A DNA stretch of 27,183 nt, taken from Candidatus Segetimicrobium genomatis (GTDB lineage Bacteria; Sysuimicrobiota; Sysuimicrobiia; Sysuimicrobiales; Segetimicrobiaceae). Positions 1-9,783 of this stretch are shown piece after piece; within the stretch, counting starts at the first letter, position 1; every line of letters begins with the position of its first letter. A program made the translations under genes and the position numbers. The notes below the pieces were generated by a model, which worked only from the letters and a program-made list of their open reading frames with translations, was not told the DNA's origin and searched no databases. The stretch spans positions 1 through 27,183 of the forward strand of contig VBAO01000164.1 of assembly GCA_005883865.1 (NCBI GenBank), in the 5' to 3' direction.

Positions 1-623
1 TACGTCACCGCTGCCCAGATCGTGGTCCAATCGTACGGCGTTCGGGTGTTGTCGTTCCTCGGCCCGACCGAGTCGATGATCATCGCCGACGAATCCGCCG
101 ATCCGGACCGGCTTGCCCTCGATCTCCTCAACGAGGCCGAGCACGGGGGGGACTCCGCGGCGCTCCTGGTCACGCCCTCGGCGGCGCAGGCCGAGGAGGT
201 GAGGGAGCGGTTGCCGCGATACCTGGACAGGCTGCCGGCCCGGCGTCGCGAGTTCGCCGAGGCGGCGCTGAGCCGCTACGGGGGGGCGATCGTGGTCGAC
301 GCGGTCGCGGCGGCGGCGGCGCCACCCGGGATCCGTACGCCACGCTCGGGCTGATCCGCAATGCGGGTGAGATCCTGCTGGGCCAGCATACCCCCTTCTC
401 CGCGGGCAACTACGCGATCGGTGTTCCCGCCGCCCTCCCGACGAGCGGGTTTGCCCGGGTGACGTCCGGGGTGACCGTGCTCAGCTACCTCAAGGCGACC
501 TCGGTGGCGCACCTCACCGCCGAGGGCCTCGCGCGCGTGCGGCCGGTCATCGAGCGGCTGGGCCGGTACGAGGAGTTTCCCGCTCACGTCCTGGCGGTCG
601 AGGCGCGGGGAGGCCCGGCGTGA
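1..623 (+). pseudogene. hisD: Histidinol dehydrogenase, C-terminal part; 5' truncated by window edge and internally disrupted
   Basis: HisD oxidises L-histidinol to L-histidine in two NAD-dependent steps, the last reactions of histidine synthesis. The frame is open from base 1 and reads a HisD core: GPTESMIIADESADP, then a region matching the family's Asp-Leu-Leu...Ala-Glu-His segment. At about 301-330 the reading switches from frame 1 to frame 3. After the switch the protein resumes as DPYATLGLIRNAGEILLG and continues normally to the TGA at 621-623. Between the two parts the family has about 20 residues, including APEHLE, whose Glu and His are the catalytic acid/base pair (Glu326/His327 in E. 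coli). Only about 10 codons' worth of alanine-rich, GCG-repeat sequence is present, so roughly 35-40 nt are missing. Neighbouring his genes support the identity. The damage is either a sequence error or true inactivation; I favour error because the rest is well conserved. Confidence 0.85.
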
Positions 624-1210
624 AGCGGCTGGGCCGGGTAGTGCGGGGGACGGCGGAGACGCAGGTCGAGGTGGTCTGGGATCTCGACGGCGCGGGCCGG
701 TTCGCCGGCTCGACCCGTCTCCCCTTCCTCGACCACATGCTCGCCCAACTGGCCCGGCATGGGCGTTTCGATCTCAACGTCGACGCCCGGGGCGACCTGG
801 AGATCGATGCCCACCACACGGTGGAGGACGTGGGGATCGCGCTCGGCCGGGCGTTCAAGGACGCGCTGGGGGATGGGGCCGGGATCACCCGGTTCGCCTC
901 CGCCCACGCGCCCCTCGACGAGTCGCTGGTGCTGGCCGCCGTCGACGTGAGCGGGCGACCCTACCTCCACTATGCCGTGCCGGTCCCCCGGCAGCGGCTG
1001 GGCGACTACGACACCGACCTCACCGAGGAGTTCTTCCGCGCCTTTGCCATGAACGCGGGGATCACGCTCCACCTGGTGCTGGTCCACGGCCGGAACGCGC
1101 ACCACATCATCGAGGCGGCGTTCAAGGCGCTGGCCCTGGCGCTCGACCGGGCGTCCCGGATGGACCCGCGGGTGCAGGGGGTTCCTTCGACCAAGGGCAC
1201 GCTCACGTGA
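620..1210 (+). CDS. hisB: Imidazoleglycerol-phosphate dehydratase
   Basis: This enzyme dehydrates imidazole-glycerol phosphate to imidazole-acetol phosphate in the cytoplasm, the sixth step of histidine synthesis. The 196-residue length is normal for the monofunctional enzyme, with no histidinol-phosphatase domain. Family signatures are intact: FLDHM at residues 36-40, the metal-binding DAHHTVED at 63-70, HHIIEAAFKALA at 161-172, and PSTKGTL near the C-terminus. The histidines in these blocks bind the two Mn ions. The GTG start at 620 overlaps the hisD stop (GTGA), so the gene is probably translationally coupled, and its own stop overlaps hisH in the same way. The usual GD(A/S)xxPMDEAL block reads as the variant ASAHAPLDESL. 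The call is secure. Confidence 0.97.
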   Translation: MKRLGRVVRGTAETQVEVVWDLDGAGRFAGSTRLPFLDHMLAQLARHGRFDLNVDARGDLEIDAHHTVEDVGIALGRAFKDALGDGAGITRFASAHAPLDESLVLAAVDVSGRPYLHYAVPVPRQRLGDYDTDLTEEFFRAFAMNAGITLHLVLVHGRNAHHIIEAAFKALALALDRASRMDPRVQGVPSTKGTLT

Positions 1211-1833
1211 TCGCGGTCGTCGACTACGGGGCCGGCAACCTCCGCAGCATCCAGAAGGCGCTGGAGCGCCAGGGGCTCGAGGCGCGTCTCGTCGACTCGC
1301 CCCGCGCGCTCGACGGGGCGGAGGCCGTGGTCGTTCCGGGGGACGGCGCATTCGGTCCGGCGATGGATCGCCTCCGCAGCGCAGGATTCGCCGACCGGAT
1401 TCGCGCGTTCATCGACTCCGGGCGGCCGTTTCTGGGTATCTGCCTTGGGATGCAACTCCTGTTTGAGGCCAGCGAGGAGGACGGGGCCCACCGGGGGCTC
1501 GGCGTGCTTCCGGGCCGCATTGTGCGCCTCGCGGGCGCCGTCAAGGTCCCCCACATGGGATGGAACGCCCTGAGATTGCTCCGGCCATCCCCCCTGCTCG
1601 ACGGGTGCGTCACCGGCGAGTACGTGTACTTCATCCACTCGTATCATGCCGCGCCGGCGGACCCCGCGCTCGTGGCGGCGACCGCAGAGTACGGCGGCCA
1701 GGTGGCGGCCGTCGTCGGGAGGGGGAACATCTGGGCCACCCAGTTTCACCCCGAGAAATCCGGGGCGGCGGGGATGCGGATCGTGGCGAACTTCGCGCGG
1801 TGGGCCGTCGGTGCTGGTGCTTCCGGCCGTTGA
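1207..1833 (+). CDS. hisH: Imidazole glycerol phosphate synthase, glutaminase subunit HisH
   Basis: HisH hydrolyses glutamine and channels ammonia to HisF, which forms imidazole-glycerol phosphate and AICAR. The 208-residue protein is a class I glutamine amidotransferase. It begins VVDYGAGNL, carries the nucleophile Cys79 in GICLGMQLLFE, and ends with the His181/Glu183 pair in FHPEKS, so the triad is complete. The oxyanion-strand motif reads PGDGAFG, where PGVGAFG is commoner. The GTG start at 1207 overlaps the hisB stop by four bases (GTGA). The 3' end overlaps hisA by 23 nt, an unusually long overlap that suggests tight co-translation. The partner hisF lies one gene downstream, the standard B-H-A-F order. 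Confidence 0.97.
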   Translation: MIAVVDYGAGNLRSIQKALERQGLEARLVDSPRALDGAEAVVVPGDGAFGPAMDRLRSAGFADRIRAFIDSGRPFLGICLGMQLLFEASEEDGAHRGLGVLPGRIVRLAGAVKVPHMGWNALRLLRPSPLLDGCVTGEYVYFIHSYHAAPADPALVAATAEYGGQVAAVVGRGNIWATQFHPEKSGAAGMRIVANFARWAVGAGASGR

Positions 1834-2533
1834 CGTGCGCGGCGGGCGGTGCGTTCGCCTCATTCAGGGCGAGGCCGACAGCGAACGCGTTTACGACGGC
1901 GACCCTGTGGACGCGGCCCTCCGCTGGCAAACCGCCGGGGCCGCATGGCTGCACGTGATCGATCTGGACGGCGCGTTCTCCGGGGCGCCGGTCAACGTGG
2001 CGGTGATCCAGCGACTCATCGCGGCCGTGCGGGTCCCCGTCGAGGTGGGCGGCGGCGTGCGGAGCCTCGAGGCGGTCACGCGATGGCTCGAGGCGGGCGC
2101 CGCCCGCGTGATCTTGGGGACCGCCGCGGTGAGCGGCACGGAGCTCCTCGTAGAGGCCTGCCGCCGGTTTGGCGAGCGCATCGCGGTGGCGATCGACGCC
2201 CGGCGCGGGCTTGCGGCGGCGGAGGGATGGGTGACCCGCCCCGGGCTGTCGGCGACGGCCGCGGCGACGCAGGCCGTCCAGGCCGGCGCGCGGCGGATTA
2301 TCTACACGGACATCGAACGGGACGGGATGCTCTGGGGACCGAACGTGGCCGCGGTCGAGCGGATGCTGCGGGAGGTCAGCGTGCCGGTCATCGCCGCCGG
2401 CGGGATCGCTTCGGTCGAAGACATCCTCCGGCTCAGGGAGCTCGAGGCCGCAGGGCTCGAGGGGGGGATCGTCGGCCGGGCGTTGTACGAGGGGCGGGTG
2501 CGGCTGGAGGAACTCCTGGCCGCCGCCGCGTGA
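1811..2533 (+). CDS. hisA: Phosphoribosylformimino-5-aminoimidazole carboxamide ribotide isomerase (ProFAR isomerase)
   Basis: HisA is a (beta/alpha)8-barrel enzyme that catalyses the Amadori rearrangement of ProFAR to PRFAR, the substrate of HisF/HisH. The open frame extends upstream inside hisH, but the family N-terminus (LVLPAVDVRGGRCVRL) starts at the GTG at 1811. That start gives 240 residues, the usual length. Catalytic Asp8 is present, as are Asp129 (AIDA) and the Thr166-Asp167 pair in YTDIERDG. The phosphate-binding loops GGGVRS and AAGGIAS are intact. No clear Shine-Dalgarno precedes 1811, in keeping with coupling to hisH, whose end it overlaps by 23 nt. GTG at 1817 is a less likely alternative start. 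Confidence 0.95.
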   Translation: MLVLPAVDVRGGRCVRLIQGEADSERVYDGDPVDAALRWQTAGAAWLHVIDLDGAFSGAPVNVAVIQRLIAAVRVPVEVGGGVRSLEAVTRWLEAGAARVILGTAAVSGTELLVEACRRFGERIAVAIDARRGLAAAEGWVTRPGLSATAAATQAVQAGARRIIYTDIERDGMLWGPNVAAVERMLREVSVPVIAAGGIASVEDILRLRELEAAGLEGGIVGRALYEGRVRLEELLAAAA

Positions 2534-2537
2534 GCCG

Positions 2538-3296
2538 ATGCTGGCCAGACGCGTCATCCCCTGCCTCGACGTCGATGCCGGCCGCGTCGTCAAGGGCACG
2601 AGCTTCATCAACCTGCGTGACGCCGGCGATCCGGTCGAGCTCGCCGTGGCCTACGATCGCGAGGGCGCCGACGAGGTGATCTTCCTGGACATCACGGCGA
2701 GCCACGAGCGCCGGGGCATCATGGAGGACGTTGTCCGGCGGACCGCGGAGGTGCTCACGATTCCGTTCACCGTCGGCGGCGGCCTCAGGACGGTGGAGGA
2801 CCTGCGGCGGATGCTCACCGCCGGGGCCGACAAGGTGGGGATCAACACCGCGGCGGTCCAGCGGCCCGAACTCCTCCGCGAAGCGGCGCTGCGGTTTGGG
2901 AGCCAGTGCATCGTGGTGGCGATCGATGCGCGCCAGGTTTCAGACGGGCGGTGGGAAGTGTACACTCACGGGGGGCGGACGCCGACCGGACGCGACGCGG
3001 TCGGGTGGGCCCGCGAGGCGGCGGGGCTCGGGGCCGGCGAGATTCTCCTGACCAGCATGGACCGGGACGGCCGCGGGGACGGCTACGATCTTGCGCTCAC
3101 CCGCGCGGTCACCCAGGCCGTCCGGGTCCCGGTCATCGCCTCGGGCGGCGCGGGCGATCCCGGCCACTTCGTCACCGTGATCAAGGAGGCCGACGCCGAC
3201 GGCGTCCTCGCCGCGTCCATGTTTCATTTCCGCCGGCACAGCATCGCCACAGCCAAGGCGCAGTTGGCGGCGGCCGGGGTCCCGGTCCGCCTGTGA
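2538..3296 (+). CDS. hisF: Imidazole glycerol phosphate synthase, cyclase subunit HisF
   Basis: HisF is the cyclase half of IGP synthase. It converts PRFAR plus ammonia supplied by HisH into imidazole-glycerol phosphate and AICAR. The 252 residues form a complete (beta/alpha)8 barrel with catalytic Asp11 (IPCLDVDAGRVVKG) and Asp130 (VVAIDARQ). The phosphate-binding glycines are in VGGGLRT and ASGGAGDPGHF. The start ATG at 2538 lies four bases after the hisA stop. The homology between HisA and HisF as sister barrels is visible, but the HisF-specific opening FINLRDAGDPVELA separates them. Family members usually read MDRDGTKDGYD; here it is MDRDGRGDGYD, a minor variant. Confidence 0.97.
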   Translation: MLARRVIPCLDVDAGRVVKGTSFINLRDAGDPVELAVAYDREGADEVIFLDITASHERRGIMEDVVRRTAEVLTIPFTVGGGLRTVEDLRRMLTAGADKVGINTAAVQRPELLREAALRFGSQCIVVAIDARQVSDGRWEVYTHGGRTPTGRDAVGWAREAAGLGAGEILLTSMDRDGRGDGYDLALTRAVTQAVRVPVIASGGAGDPGHFVTVIKEADADGVLAASMFHFRRHSIATAKAQLAAAGVPVRL

Positions 3297-3346
3297 GCGG
3301 GATCGCCCGGCCCCGTCTGCCGTCCCACGAGGTAGGGAGGTTTGGA

Positions 3347-4024
3347 ATGGAGAGCGACACGTTGACGTTCGACGCCCGGGGCTTGGTGACCGCGGTGGCG
3401 CAGGATGCCGCCAGCGGCGAGGTGCTGATGGTCGCCCACATGAACCAGGAGGCCCTCGCGCGCACCCTGGCCACCGGGCAGGCGTGGTACTGGAGCCGCA
3501 GCAGGAACCGCCTGTGGCGGAAGGGGGAGGAATCCGGGCACACCCAGCGGGTCTCGGCGGTCACCGTCGACTGCGACGGCGACGCGGTGTTGCTGCAGGT
3601 GGATCAGACCGGCGCGGCCTGCCACACCGGCCGCCGGTCCTGTTTCTACCGGAGCGTCGTGCAGGAGGGCGGACATGCCGCGATCGGGACCGAGGCGCCC
3701 CCGGCGAGGCCGCCCGACCGCGGCCCCGGCGGCGCCGCGGCCGGAGCCGGGGTGCTCGGCGAGGTGGCCGCCGTCCTCGCGGACAGGCGCAACCGGCCCC
3801 GCAAGGATTCGTATTCGACCCAGCTGTTCTCAGAAGGCCTCGCGCGCCTCAATGAGAAGGTCATGGAGGAGGCCGCCGAGGTGACCCGGGCCGCCAGGAA
3901 GGAGACGGGCGGGCGGCTCGTCGAGGAAGTCGCCGACCTGTGGTTTCACACGCTTGCCCTCCTCGCGTTCCAGGGAGTCGACCCCGCCGAGGTGCTCGCG
4001 GAGCTCGCCAGACGGCGGCGGTAA
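3347..4024 (+). CDS. hisI: Bifunctional phosphoribosyl-AMP cyclohydrolase / phosphoribosyl-ATP pyrophosphatase (HisIE)
   Basis: This fused enzyme performs steps two and three of histidine synthesis: PR-ATP to PR-AMP (HisE domain) and hydrolytic ring opening of PR-AMP (HisI domain). Residues about 1-105 are HisI: SRSRNRLWRKG, then the metal-binding aspartates 75, 77 and 79 in DCDGDA, and the zinc cysteines 92 and 99 (CHTGRRSC). A Gly/Pro/Ala-rich linker at about 112-136 joins the HisE domain, which has PRKDSYSTQLF and the MazG-like EKVMEEAAEV...EEVADLWFH helices. The frame is open further upstream, but the ATG at 3347 is preceded at six bases by AGGGAGG (3334-3340), the best ribosome-binding site in the operon, and gives the family N-terminus. 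The 225-residue length is typical. Confidence 0.95.
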   Translation: MESDTLTFDARGLVTAVAQDAASGEVLMVAHMNQEALARTLATGQAWYWSRSRNRLWRKGEESGHTQRVSAVTVDCDGDAVLLQVDQTGAACHTGRRSCFYRSVVQEGGHAAIGTEAPPARPPDRGPGGAAAGAGVLGEVAAVLADRRNRPRKDSYSTQLFSEGLARLNEKVMEEAAEVTRAARKETGGRLVEEVADLWFHTLALLAFQGVDPAEVLAELARRRR

Positions 4025-4039
4025 CGTCCGCACCCCCGC

Positions 4040-4774
4040 ATGCGGTACGCGGTGCTCTCCGACGTCCACGGAAACCTGGAGGCCCTGGAGGCCGTGCTGC
4101 GAGATACCCGGCGGGGCAGGCTGGACGCCTGCCTGTGCCTCGGGGACACCGTCGGATACGGCCCCGATCCCAACGAGTGCGCGGCGCGCATCCGCGCCCT
4201 CGGGGGGCCCGTGATCGCGGGGAACCACGACCTCGCCGCGGCGGGGGTGCTCGACCCGAGCGCCTTCACCCCGCTCGCGCGCGCGGCGATCGAATGGACG
4301 CGGGATGTCCTCACCCAGGAGACCCGCGCGTGGCTCGCTACGCTGCCTCCCCGCCTCGATGACCCCGCGTTCCTGGCCGTGCACGGCAGCCCGCGCGATC
4401 CGATCGAGGAGTATATCCTCGACCTTCCCACCTCTCTCGCCATCTTCTCGGACCACGCATTTTCCCTCTGCCTCGTCGGGCACTCCCACGTTCCGGGCGC
4501 GTTCATCCTTCAAGCGGACGGGGCGGTGAGCGCGCGGCGCCTGCCGGTGGGGAGGGGCGTCCGGCTCGCGCGGGCGGCGCGGTACATCGTCAACGTGGGG
4601 AGCGTCGGCCAGCCCCGGGATGGGGATCCGCGTGCGTCCTACCTCGTGCTGGACACCACCGCCCGCACCATAACGCTCCGGCGCCTCGAGTATGCGGTGG
4701 CGGCGACGCAGGAGAAGATGGCCGCGCGCGGCCTGCCCACCCCGTTGGCCGAGCGCCTCGCCGTCGGACGCTGA
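4040..4774 (+). CDS. Calcineurin-like metallophosphoesterase family protein (YfcE/MJ0936-like)
   Basis: This is a 244-residue cytoplasmic phosphoesterase of the calcineurin-like superfamily; its substrate cannot be read from sequence. The dinuclear-metal motifs are complete and in order: Asp8-x-His10 (SDVHGN), Asp36 (LGDTVGYGPDP), Asn62-His63 (AGNHD), an AVHGSP histidine, and the final GHSHVP. The VGYGPDPNE signature places it in the prokaryotic subfamily often annotated as YfcE-like or diadenosine-tetraphosphatase-like. It starts 15 bases after hisIE with no evident promoter, so it is probably the tail of the his transcript, although nothing ties it to histidine synthesis. A short GC hairpin follows at 4777-4789 without a T-tract. 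Confidence 0.88.
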   Translation: MRYAVLSDVHGNLEALEAVLRDTRRGRLDACLCLGDTVGYGPDPNECAARIRALGGPVIAGNHDLAAAGVLDPSAFTPLARAAIEWTRDVLTQETRAWLATLPPRLDDPAFLAVHGSPRDPIEEYILDLPTSLAIFSDHAFSLCLVGHSHVPGAFILQADGAVSARRLPVGRGVRLARAARYIVNVGSVGQPRDGDPRASYLVLDTTARTITLRRLEYAVAATQEKMAARGLPTPLAERLAVGR

Positions 4775-4826
4775 CCCCGCGGATCGCGGAGGGGGCGCTT
4801 CGCCCGCCGGAGAAGGAGACCCCAGC

Positions 4827-6860
4827 ATGCCGCGGCCGATCACAATCGAGGACGTGCTCGCGTTCAAGATCGCGAACGATCCGCAGCTCTCCCCCGATGG
4901 ATCGCGGGTGGCGTGCATCGTGACGGTCACGGACGCGGCGGCCAACACCTATCAGGCCCACCTGTGGATTGTCCCCGTCGATCACGGATCCCCCCTGCAG
5001 CTCACCACCGCTCGCGGCAAGGACACCTGGCCCCGGTGGTCTCCGGACGGGACCCGCCTCGCGTTCATCTCGGACCGGAGCGGAGACAAACAGGTCTGGG
5101 TCATCGCCGCGGACGGCGGGGAAGCGCGCCAGGTCACATCGGGTGCGCTCTCCCCATCCGAGGTGGCCTGGTCCCCCGACGGCCGGTGGCTCGCCGTGGT
5201 TGGCAAACCACCCCGGCCCGCGGCCGGGGCCGCCGAGAGCGACGTGCGCGTGATCTCACGCCTCAGGTACAAGAACGACGGCGAGGGCTTTTGGGATGGG
5301 AAGTGGAAGCAGGTGCTGGTGCTTCCCGCGGACGGAGGGGAGGCGCGTCAGGTCACGCAGGACGAGTGCGACCACACCAACCCCGCCTGGTCGCCCGATG
5401 GACGGTGGCTCGCCTATGCCGCCAATCCCAACCCCGACGCCGACCTGACGAACATTGCCGACATCTGGGTCATTCCGTCGGAGGGCGGCGCGCCGCCGCG
5501 GCGCCTGACCGGGAGCATCGGGCCCGCGGGCCAACCCGCCTGGTCCCCCGACGGGACCCGGATCGCCTTCGTCGGGCACGACAACGCCTCCCGGGGTGCG
5601 ACCAACGCCGCGGTGTGGGTCGTGCCCGCCTCCGGCGGGGCTCCCGTGTGCCTGACCCGATCGCTCGACCGCAGCGCAGATCACCACGTCCTCACCGACG
5701 TGCGTGCCCATCCGGGCGCGGGCGGGCTCGCGTGGGCGCCCGACGGGTCCCGGGTGTTCTTCATGCACGGCGAGGGGGGGAATACCCAGATCGCCTCTGT
5801 GGCCGTCGCGGACGGCGCCGTTCGGCCGGAGACGGCCGGGGACCACGAGCTGATCGGGTGCTCGCTCGATCGCGCCGCCCGCCGGGTGGCGTGTATCGAG
5901 AGCGATCCGCTGACCCCCGGAGAGGTCGCCGTCCGGGATCTAGGCCGCGGACCCGGACCGCTGCGGCGGATCTCCGACTGGAACGGGCCGCTTCTCCGGA
6001 CGCTGGCCCTCTCAGTCCCGGAGCGATTCCAATGCGCCGGGCCGGACGGATGGCCGGTGGAGGGATGGGCCTTGCGGCCGGCATCCGCGGCGCCCGGCGC
6101 GCGGTATCCGACCGTGCTCGAGATCCACGGTGGGCCGCACGCGGCGTACGGGAACGCCTTCTTCCACGAGTTCCAGTTGCTGGCCGCTTCGGGGTACGGC
6201 GTGATCTACACCAACCCCCGGGGGAGTCAGGGGTATGGCCAGGCGTTTACCGCGGCGACCCGCCACGACTGGGGCGGCAAGGACTACGAGGACTTGATGC
6301 GCGCCGTGGATTATGCGCTCGAAACGTTCCCGTGGATCGATCCGGACCGGCTCGGGGTCGCCGGGGGGAGTTACGGCGGATTCATGACCAACTGGATCGT
6401 GGGACATACCCAGCGGTTCCGAGCCGCCGTGACGATGCGGAGCATCAGCAACGCCTACAGCCAGTGGGGGACGTCGGACCTCGCGTACCAGAAGGGGTTC
6501 TGGGAGTACCCCGGCGACCCGTGGGAGTGCCCGGGGTTCTACCTCGAGCGGTCGCCGATCACCTACGTCCGGCAGGTCCGGACGCCGCTGCTGATTCTCC
6601 ACAGCGAGACCGACCTGCGCTGTCCGATCGAGCAGGCCGAGCAGCTCTTTGTCGCACTCAAGAAGCAGGGGACTCCAACGCTGTTCGTGCGGTTCCCCGG
6701 GGAGAGCCATGACCTCTCCCGGAGCGGGCAGCCCAAGCACCGCGTCGAGCGGCTGCGACACATTCTGGCATGGTTCGGCACCTACCTGGCTCCCGGTCCG
6801 GGCCAGGGTGAGACTGCGGCCTCCGCGCGGCGCCGGGAGGGAGTCCCGGCGGGCGAATGA
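4827..6860 (+). CDS. S9 family serine peptidase (acylaminoacyl-peptidase / prolyl oligopeptidase-like)
   Basis: This 677-residue protein matches the two-domain S9C peptidase plan. Residues about 10-390 form a beta-propeller with TolB/WD40-like repeats, seen as recurring WSPDG(R/T)xLA blades. From about residue 400 there is an alpha/beta-hydrolase domain. The triad is complete: Ser515 in GGSYGGFM, Asp596 in SETDLRCP, and His628 in GESHDLSRSG. HGGP near 435 supplies the oxyanion hole. Such enzymes cleave short peptides or remove N-acylated residues. No signal peptide is evident, so it is probably cytoplasmic. The frame is open further upstream, but ATG 4827 follows a GGAGAAGGAGA stretch (4809-4819) and begins with the family's typical start. 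It sits 52 nt after the phosphoesterase. Confidence 0.93.
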   Translation: MPRPITIEDVLAFKIANDPQLSPDGSRVACIVTVTDAAANTYQAHLWIVPVDHGSPLQLTTARGKDTWPRWSPDGTRLAFISDRSGDKQVWVIAADGGEARQVTSGALSPSEVAWSPDGRWLAVVGKPPRPAAGAAESDVRVISRLRYKNDGEGFWDGKWKQVLVLPADGGEARQVTQDECDHTNPAWSPDGRWLAYAANPNPDADLTNIADIWVIPSEGGAPPRRLTGSIGPAGQPAWSPDGTRIAFVGHDNASRGATNAAVWVVPASGGAPVCLTRSLDRSADHHVLTDVRAHPGAGGLAWAPDGSRVFFMHGEGGNTQIASVAVADGAVRPETAGDHELIGCSLDRAARRVACIESDPLTPGEVAVRDLGRGPGPLRRISDWNGPLLRTLALSVPERFQCAGPDGWPVEGWALRPASAAPGARYPTVLEIHGGPHAAYGNAFFHEFQLLAASGYGVIYTNPRGSQGYGQAFTAATRHDWGGKDYEDLMRAVDYALETFPWIDPDRLGVAGGSYGGFMTNWIVGHTQRFRAAVTMRSISNAYSQWGTSDLAYQKGFWEYPGDPWECPGFYLERSPITYVRQVRTPLLILHSETDLRCPIEQAEQLFVALKKQGTPTLFVRFPGESHDLSRSGQPKHRVERLRHILAWFGTYLAPGPGQGETAASARRREGVPAGE

Positions 6861-6867
6861 GTCGTCT

Positions 6868-7425
6868 GTGACGCGGATCTACACCAGAACCGGCGACAGC
6901 GGTGAGACCGGCCTGTTCGGCGGGGCGCGCGTTTCGAAGGACCACCCTCGGGTTCGCGCGTACGGCAGCGTCGATGAGCTGAACGCGGTGCTCGGCCTGG
7001 CCCGGGCGGCCGGCCCGTCTCAGGAGATCGATGCCATCTTGGAGCGCCTGCAGCATCAGTTGTTCGACCTGGGGGCCGAACTGGCCACTCCCGACGCCGC
7101 GGATCGCGCGGGCGGACATATCGCCCGGGCCACGCCGGAGCGGGTGGCGGCGCTCGAGCGGGACATCGATCGTTTCCAAGACCGGCTCCCGCCCCTCCGC
7201 CAGTTCGTCCTCCCCGGAGGGACCCCGGCGGCGTCCGCCCTCCACCACGCGCGCACGGTGGCGCGCCGCGCCGAGCGCGCGATCGTGCGGCTCGCATCGA
7301 GCGAACCGGTCAACCCCGAGCTGCTGAAGTACGTGAACCGGCTCTCCGATCTGCTCTTTGTCCTGGCCCGGGCGGCAAACCACGCCGCGGGGCGGGCCGA
7401 ACCCACCTGGACGCCGTCCGCTTGA
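6868..7425 (+). CDS. ATP:cob(I)alamin adenosyltransferase, PduO type
   Basis: The enzyme transfers the adenosyl group of ATP to cob(I)alamin to make coenzyme B12. The 185-residue protein begins TRIYTRTGDSGETGLFGG, the PduO-type ATP-binding N-terminus. It continues with YGSVDELNAVLG, the C-terminal helix motif LPGGTPAASALHHARTVARRAERAI, abbreviated here to its first part LPGGTPAASALHHARTVAR, and NPELLKYVNRLSDLLFVLAR. All conserved blocks of the family are present. The GTG at 6868 is the only start in a sensible place, eight bases after the S9 peptidase stop, with a poor ribosome-binding site. No other B12 gene is in view, so the enzyme probably serves B12-dependent mutases or ribonucleotide reductase elsewhere. 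PduO, CobO and EutT types are unrelated; this is clearly PduO. Confidence 0.94.
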   Translation: MTRIYTRTGDSGETGLFGGARVSKDHPRVRAYGSVDELNAVLGLARAAGPSQEIDAILERLQHQLFDLGAELATPDAADRAGGHIARATPERVAALERDIDRFQDRLPPLRQFVLPGGTPAASALHHARTVARRAERAIVRLASSEPVNPELLKYVNRLSDLLFVLARAANHAAGRAEPTWTPSA

Positions 7426-7426
7426 G

Positions 7427-7456
7427 CGCCGTCGCCGCGCCACGCGGGCGGCGGCG
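7427..7456. terminator. GC-rich hairpin between convergent genes, candidate bidirectional terminator
   Basis: The whole 31-bp gap between the convergent cobalamin adenosyltransferase and serine protease genes is an inverted repeat. CGCCGTCGCC (7427-7436) pairs with GGCGGCGGCG (7447-7456), including one G-T pair, around a 10-nt loop that can itself form a CGC/GCG pair. There is no T-tract on either strand, so an intrinsic terminator is only inferred from position and stability. Confidence 0.5.
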
Positions 7457-8311
7457 TTACCTGGGCTCCCGTTTGCCCGGGAGGGGCGTGGCCGGCGCGC
7501 GATAGGGGAGCGGGACGTACTCCACCGACGGCCGGCGCCGCCCGGACTGCGGATACAGCTGCATCAGGTCGTAGATCACCCGCGGCATCTCGGTCGACAC
7601 CGTGAACCCCAGCTCCCGGGCTTCCGCAACCGCGATCGGATAGTCGTGGGTCCACTGGCCGCTGGTCAGGGCGTCGGCCAGGGCCTGCGCCCGATCGGCC
7701 GGCAGCCGCCGCGCCGTCAGCACGGCAACCGCCCTGCGGACCTGCTGCAACGCCTTCTGGGCGACGTCCGCCAGGATGAGCGTCTCATCGTCCACCCGCT
7801 CGATGGGCTTGCGTGCGACCGCGGCGAGGACCGAGACCGCCGGGTGCTGGCCCAGTTGCGGATCGACGGGGCCGAGCACCGCGTGCGGGTCCATGACGAT
7901 CTCGTCCGCCGCGAGCGCGATGAGGGTGCCGCCGGACATCGCGTAATGCGGGACGAAGACCGTGACCCGTCCGTGATGGTCGCCCAGGGCGGAGGCGATC
8001 TGCTCCGCCGCCAGCACCAGCCCGCCGGGTGTGTGGAGGATGACGTCGATCGGCAGGTCCGGCGGCGTCAACCGGATGGCGCGGAGCACCTCCTCGGAAT
8101 CCTGGATGTCGATGTAGCGGACGATGGGAAACCCGAGGAGGCTCATCGTCTCCTCGCGGTGGATCAAGGCGATGACGCGGCTGCCCCGGCTCCGCTCCAG
8201 TTGCTGGAACACCCGAAGGCGGGCGGCCTGCTGGAGCGCCCGGGCCAGCACCGGCTGCAGGAACGAGATGATGAAGAACACCCACAGCAGGTCGGAGAGA
8301 TTCACGTGCAT
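7457..8311 (-). CDS. Membrane-anchored ClpP/SppA-like serine protease (SDH_sah, PF01972-like)
   Basis: This 284-residue protein resembles the 'serine dehydrogenase proteinase' family (PF01972), part of the ClpP/crotonase clan. A hydrophobic segment at residues 7-24 is likely a signal anchor. The catalytic core follows: ILHTPGG at 91-97, the nucleophile region AMSGGTLIALAADEI with Ser126, and DPHAVLGPVDPQLG at 141-154. These are the blocks that hold the oxyanion hole, nucleophile and substrate groove in SppA-like enzymes. The ATG at 8311 is preceded by GAGGGGGGG on the minus strand. It lies 27 nt downstream of the lyase gene and is probably cotranscribed with it. Family members probably process membrane or secreted peptides; the actual substrate is unknown. 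Confidence 0.85.
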   Translation of the reverse strand: MHVNLSDLLWVFFIISFLQPVLARALQQAARLRVFQQLERSRGSRVIALIHREETMSLLGFPIVRYIDIQDSEEVLRAIRLTPPDLPIDVILHTPGGLVLAAEQIASALGDHHGRVTVFVPHYAMSGGTLIALAADEIVMDPHAVLGPVDPQLGQHPAVSVLAAVARKPIERVDDETLILADVAQKALQQVRRAVAVLTARRLPADRAQALADALTSGQWTHDYPIAVAEARELGFTVSTEMPRVIYDLMQLYPQSGRRRPSVEYVPLPYRAPATPLPGKREPR

Positions 8312-8338
8312 CGAGCCCCCCCTCGTTCGGTGTGCCGG

Positions 8339-9757
<1,419 letters not shown>

Positions 9758-9783
9758 CGTTCCCTCCTGCATTCAGCGTTACC

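Noticed and set aside
4777..4789. Terminator after the metallophosphoesterase
   Set aside because: The stem is only five pairs with a three-base loop and no T-tract.
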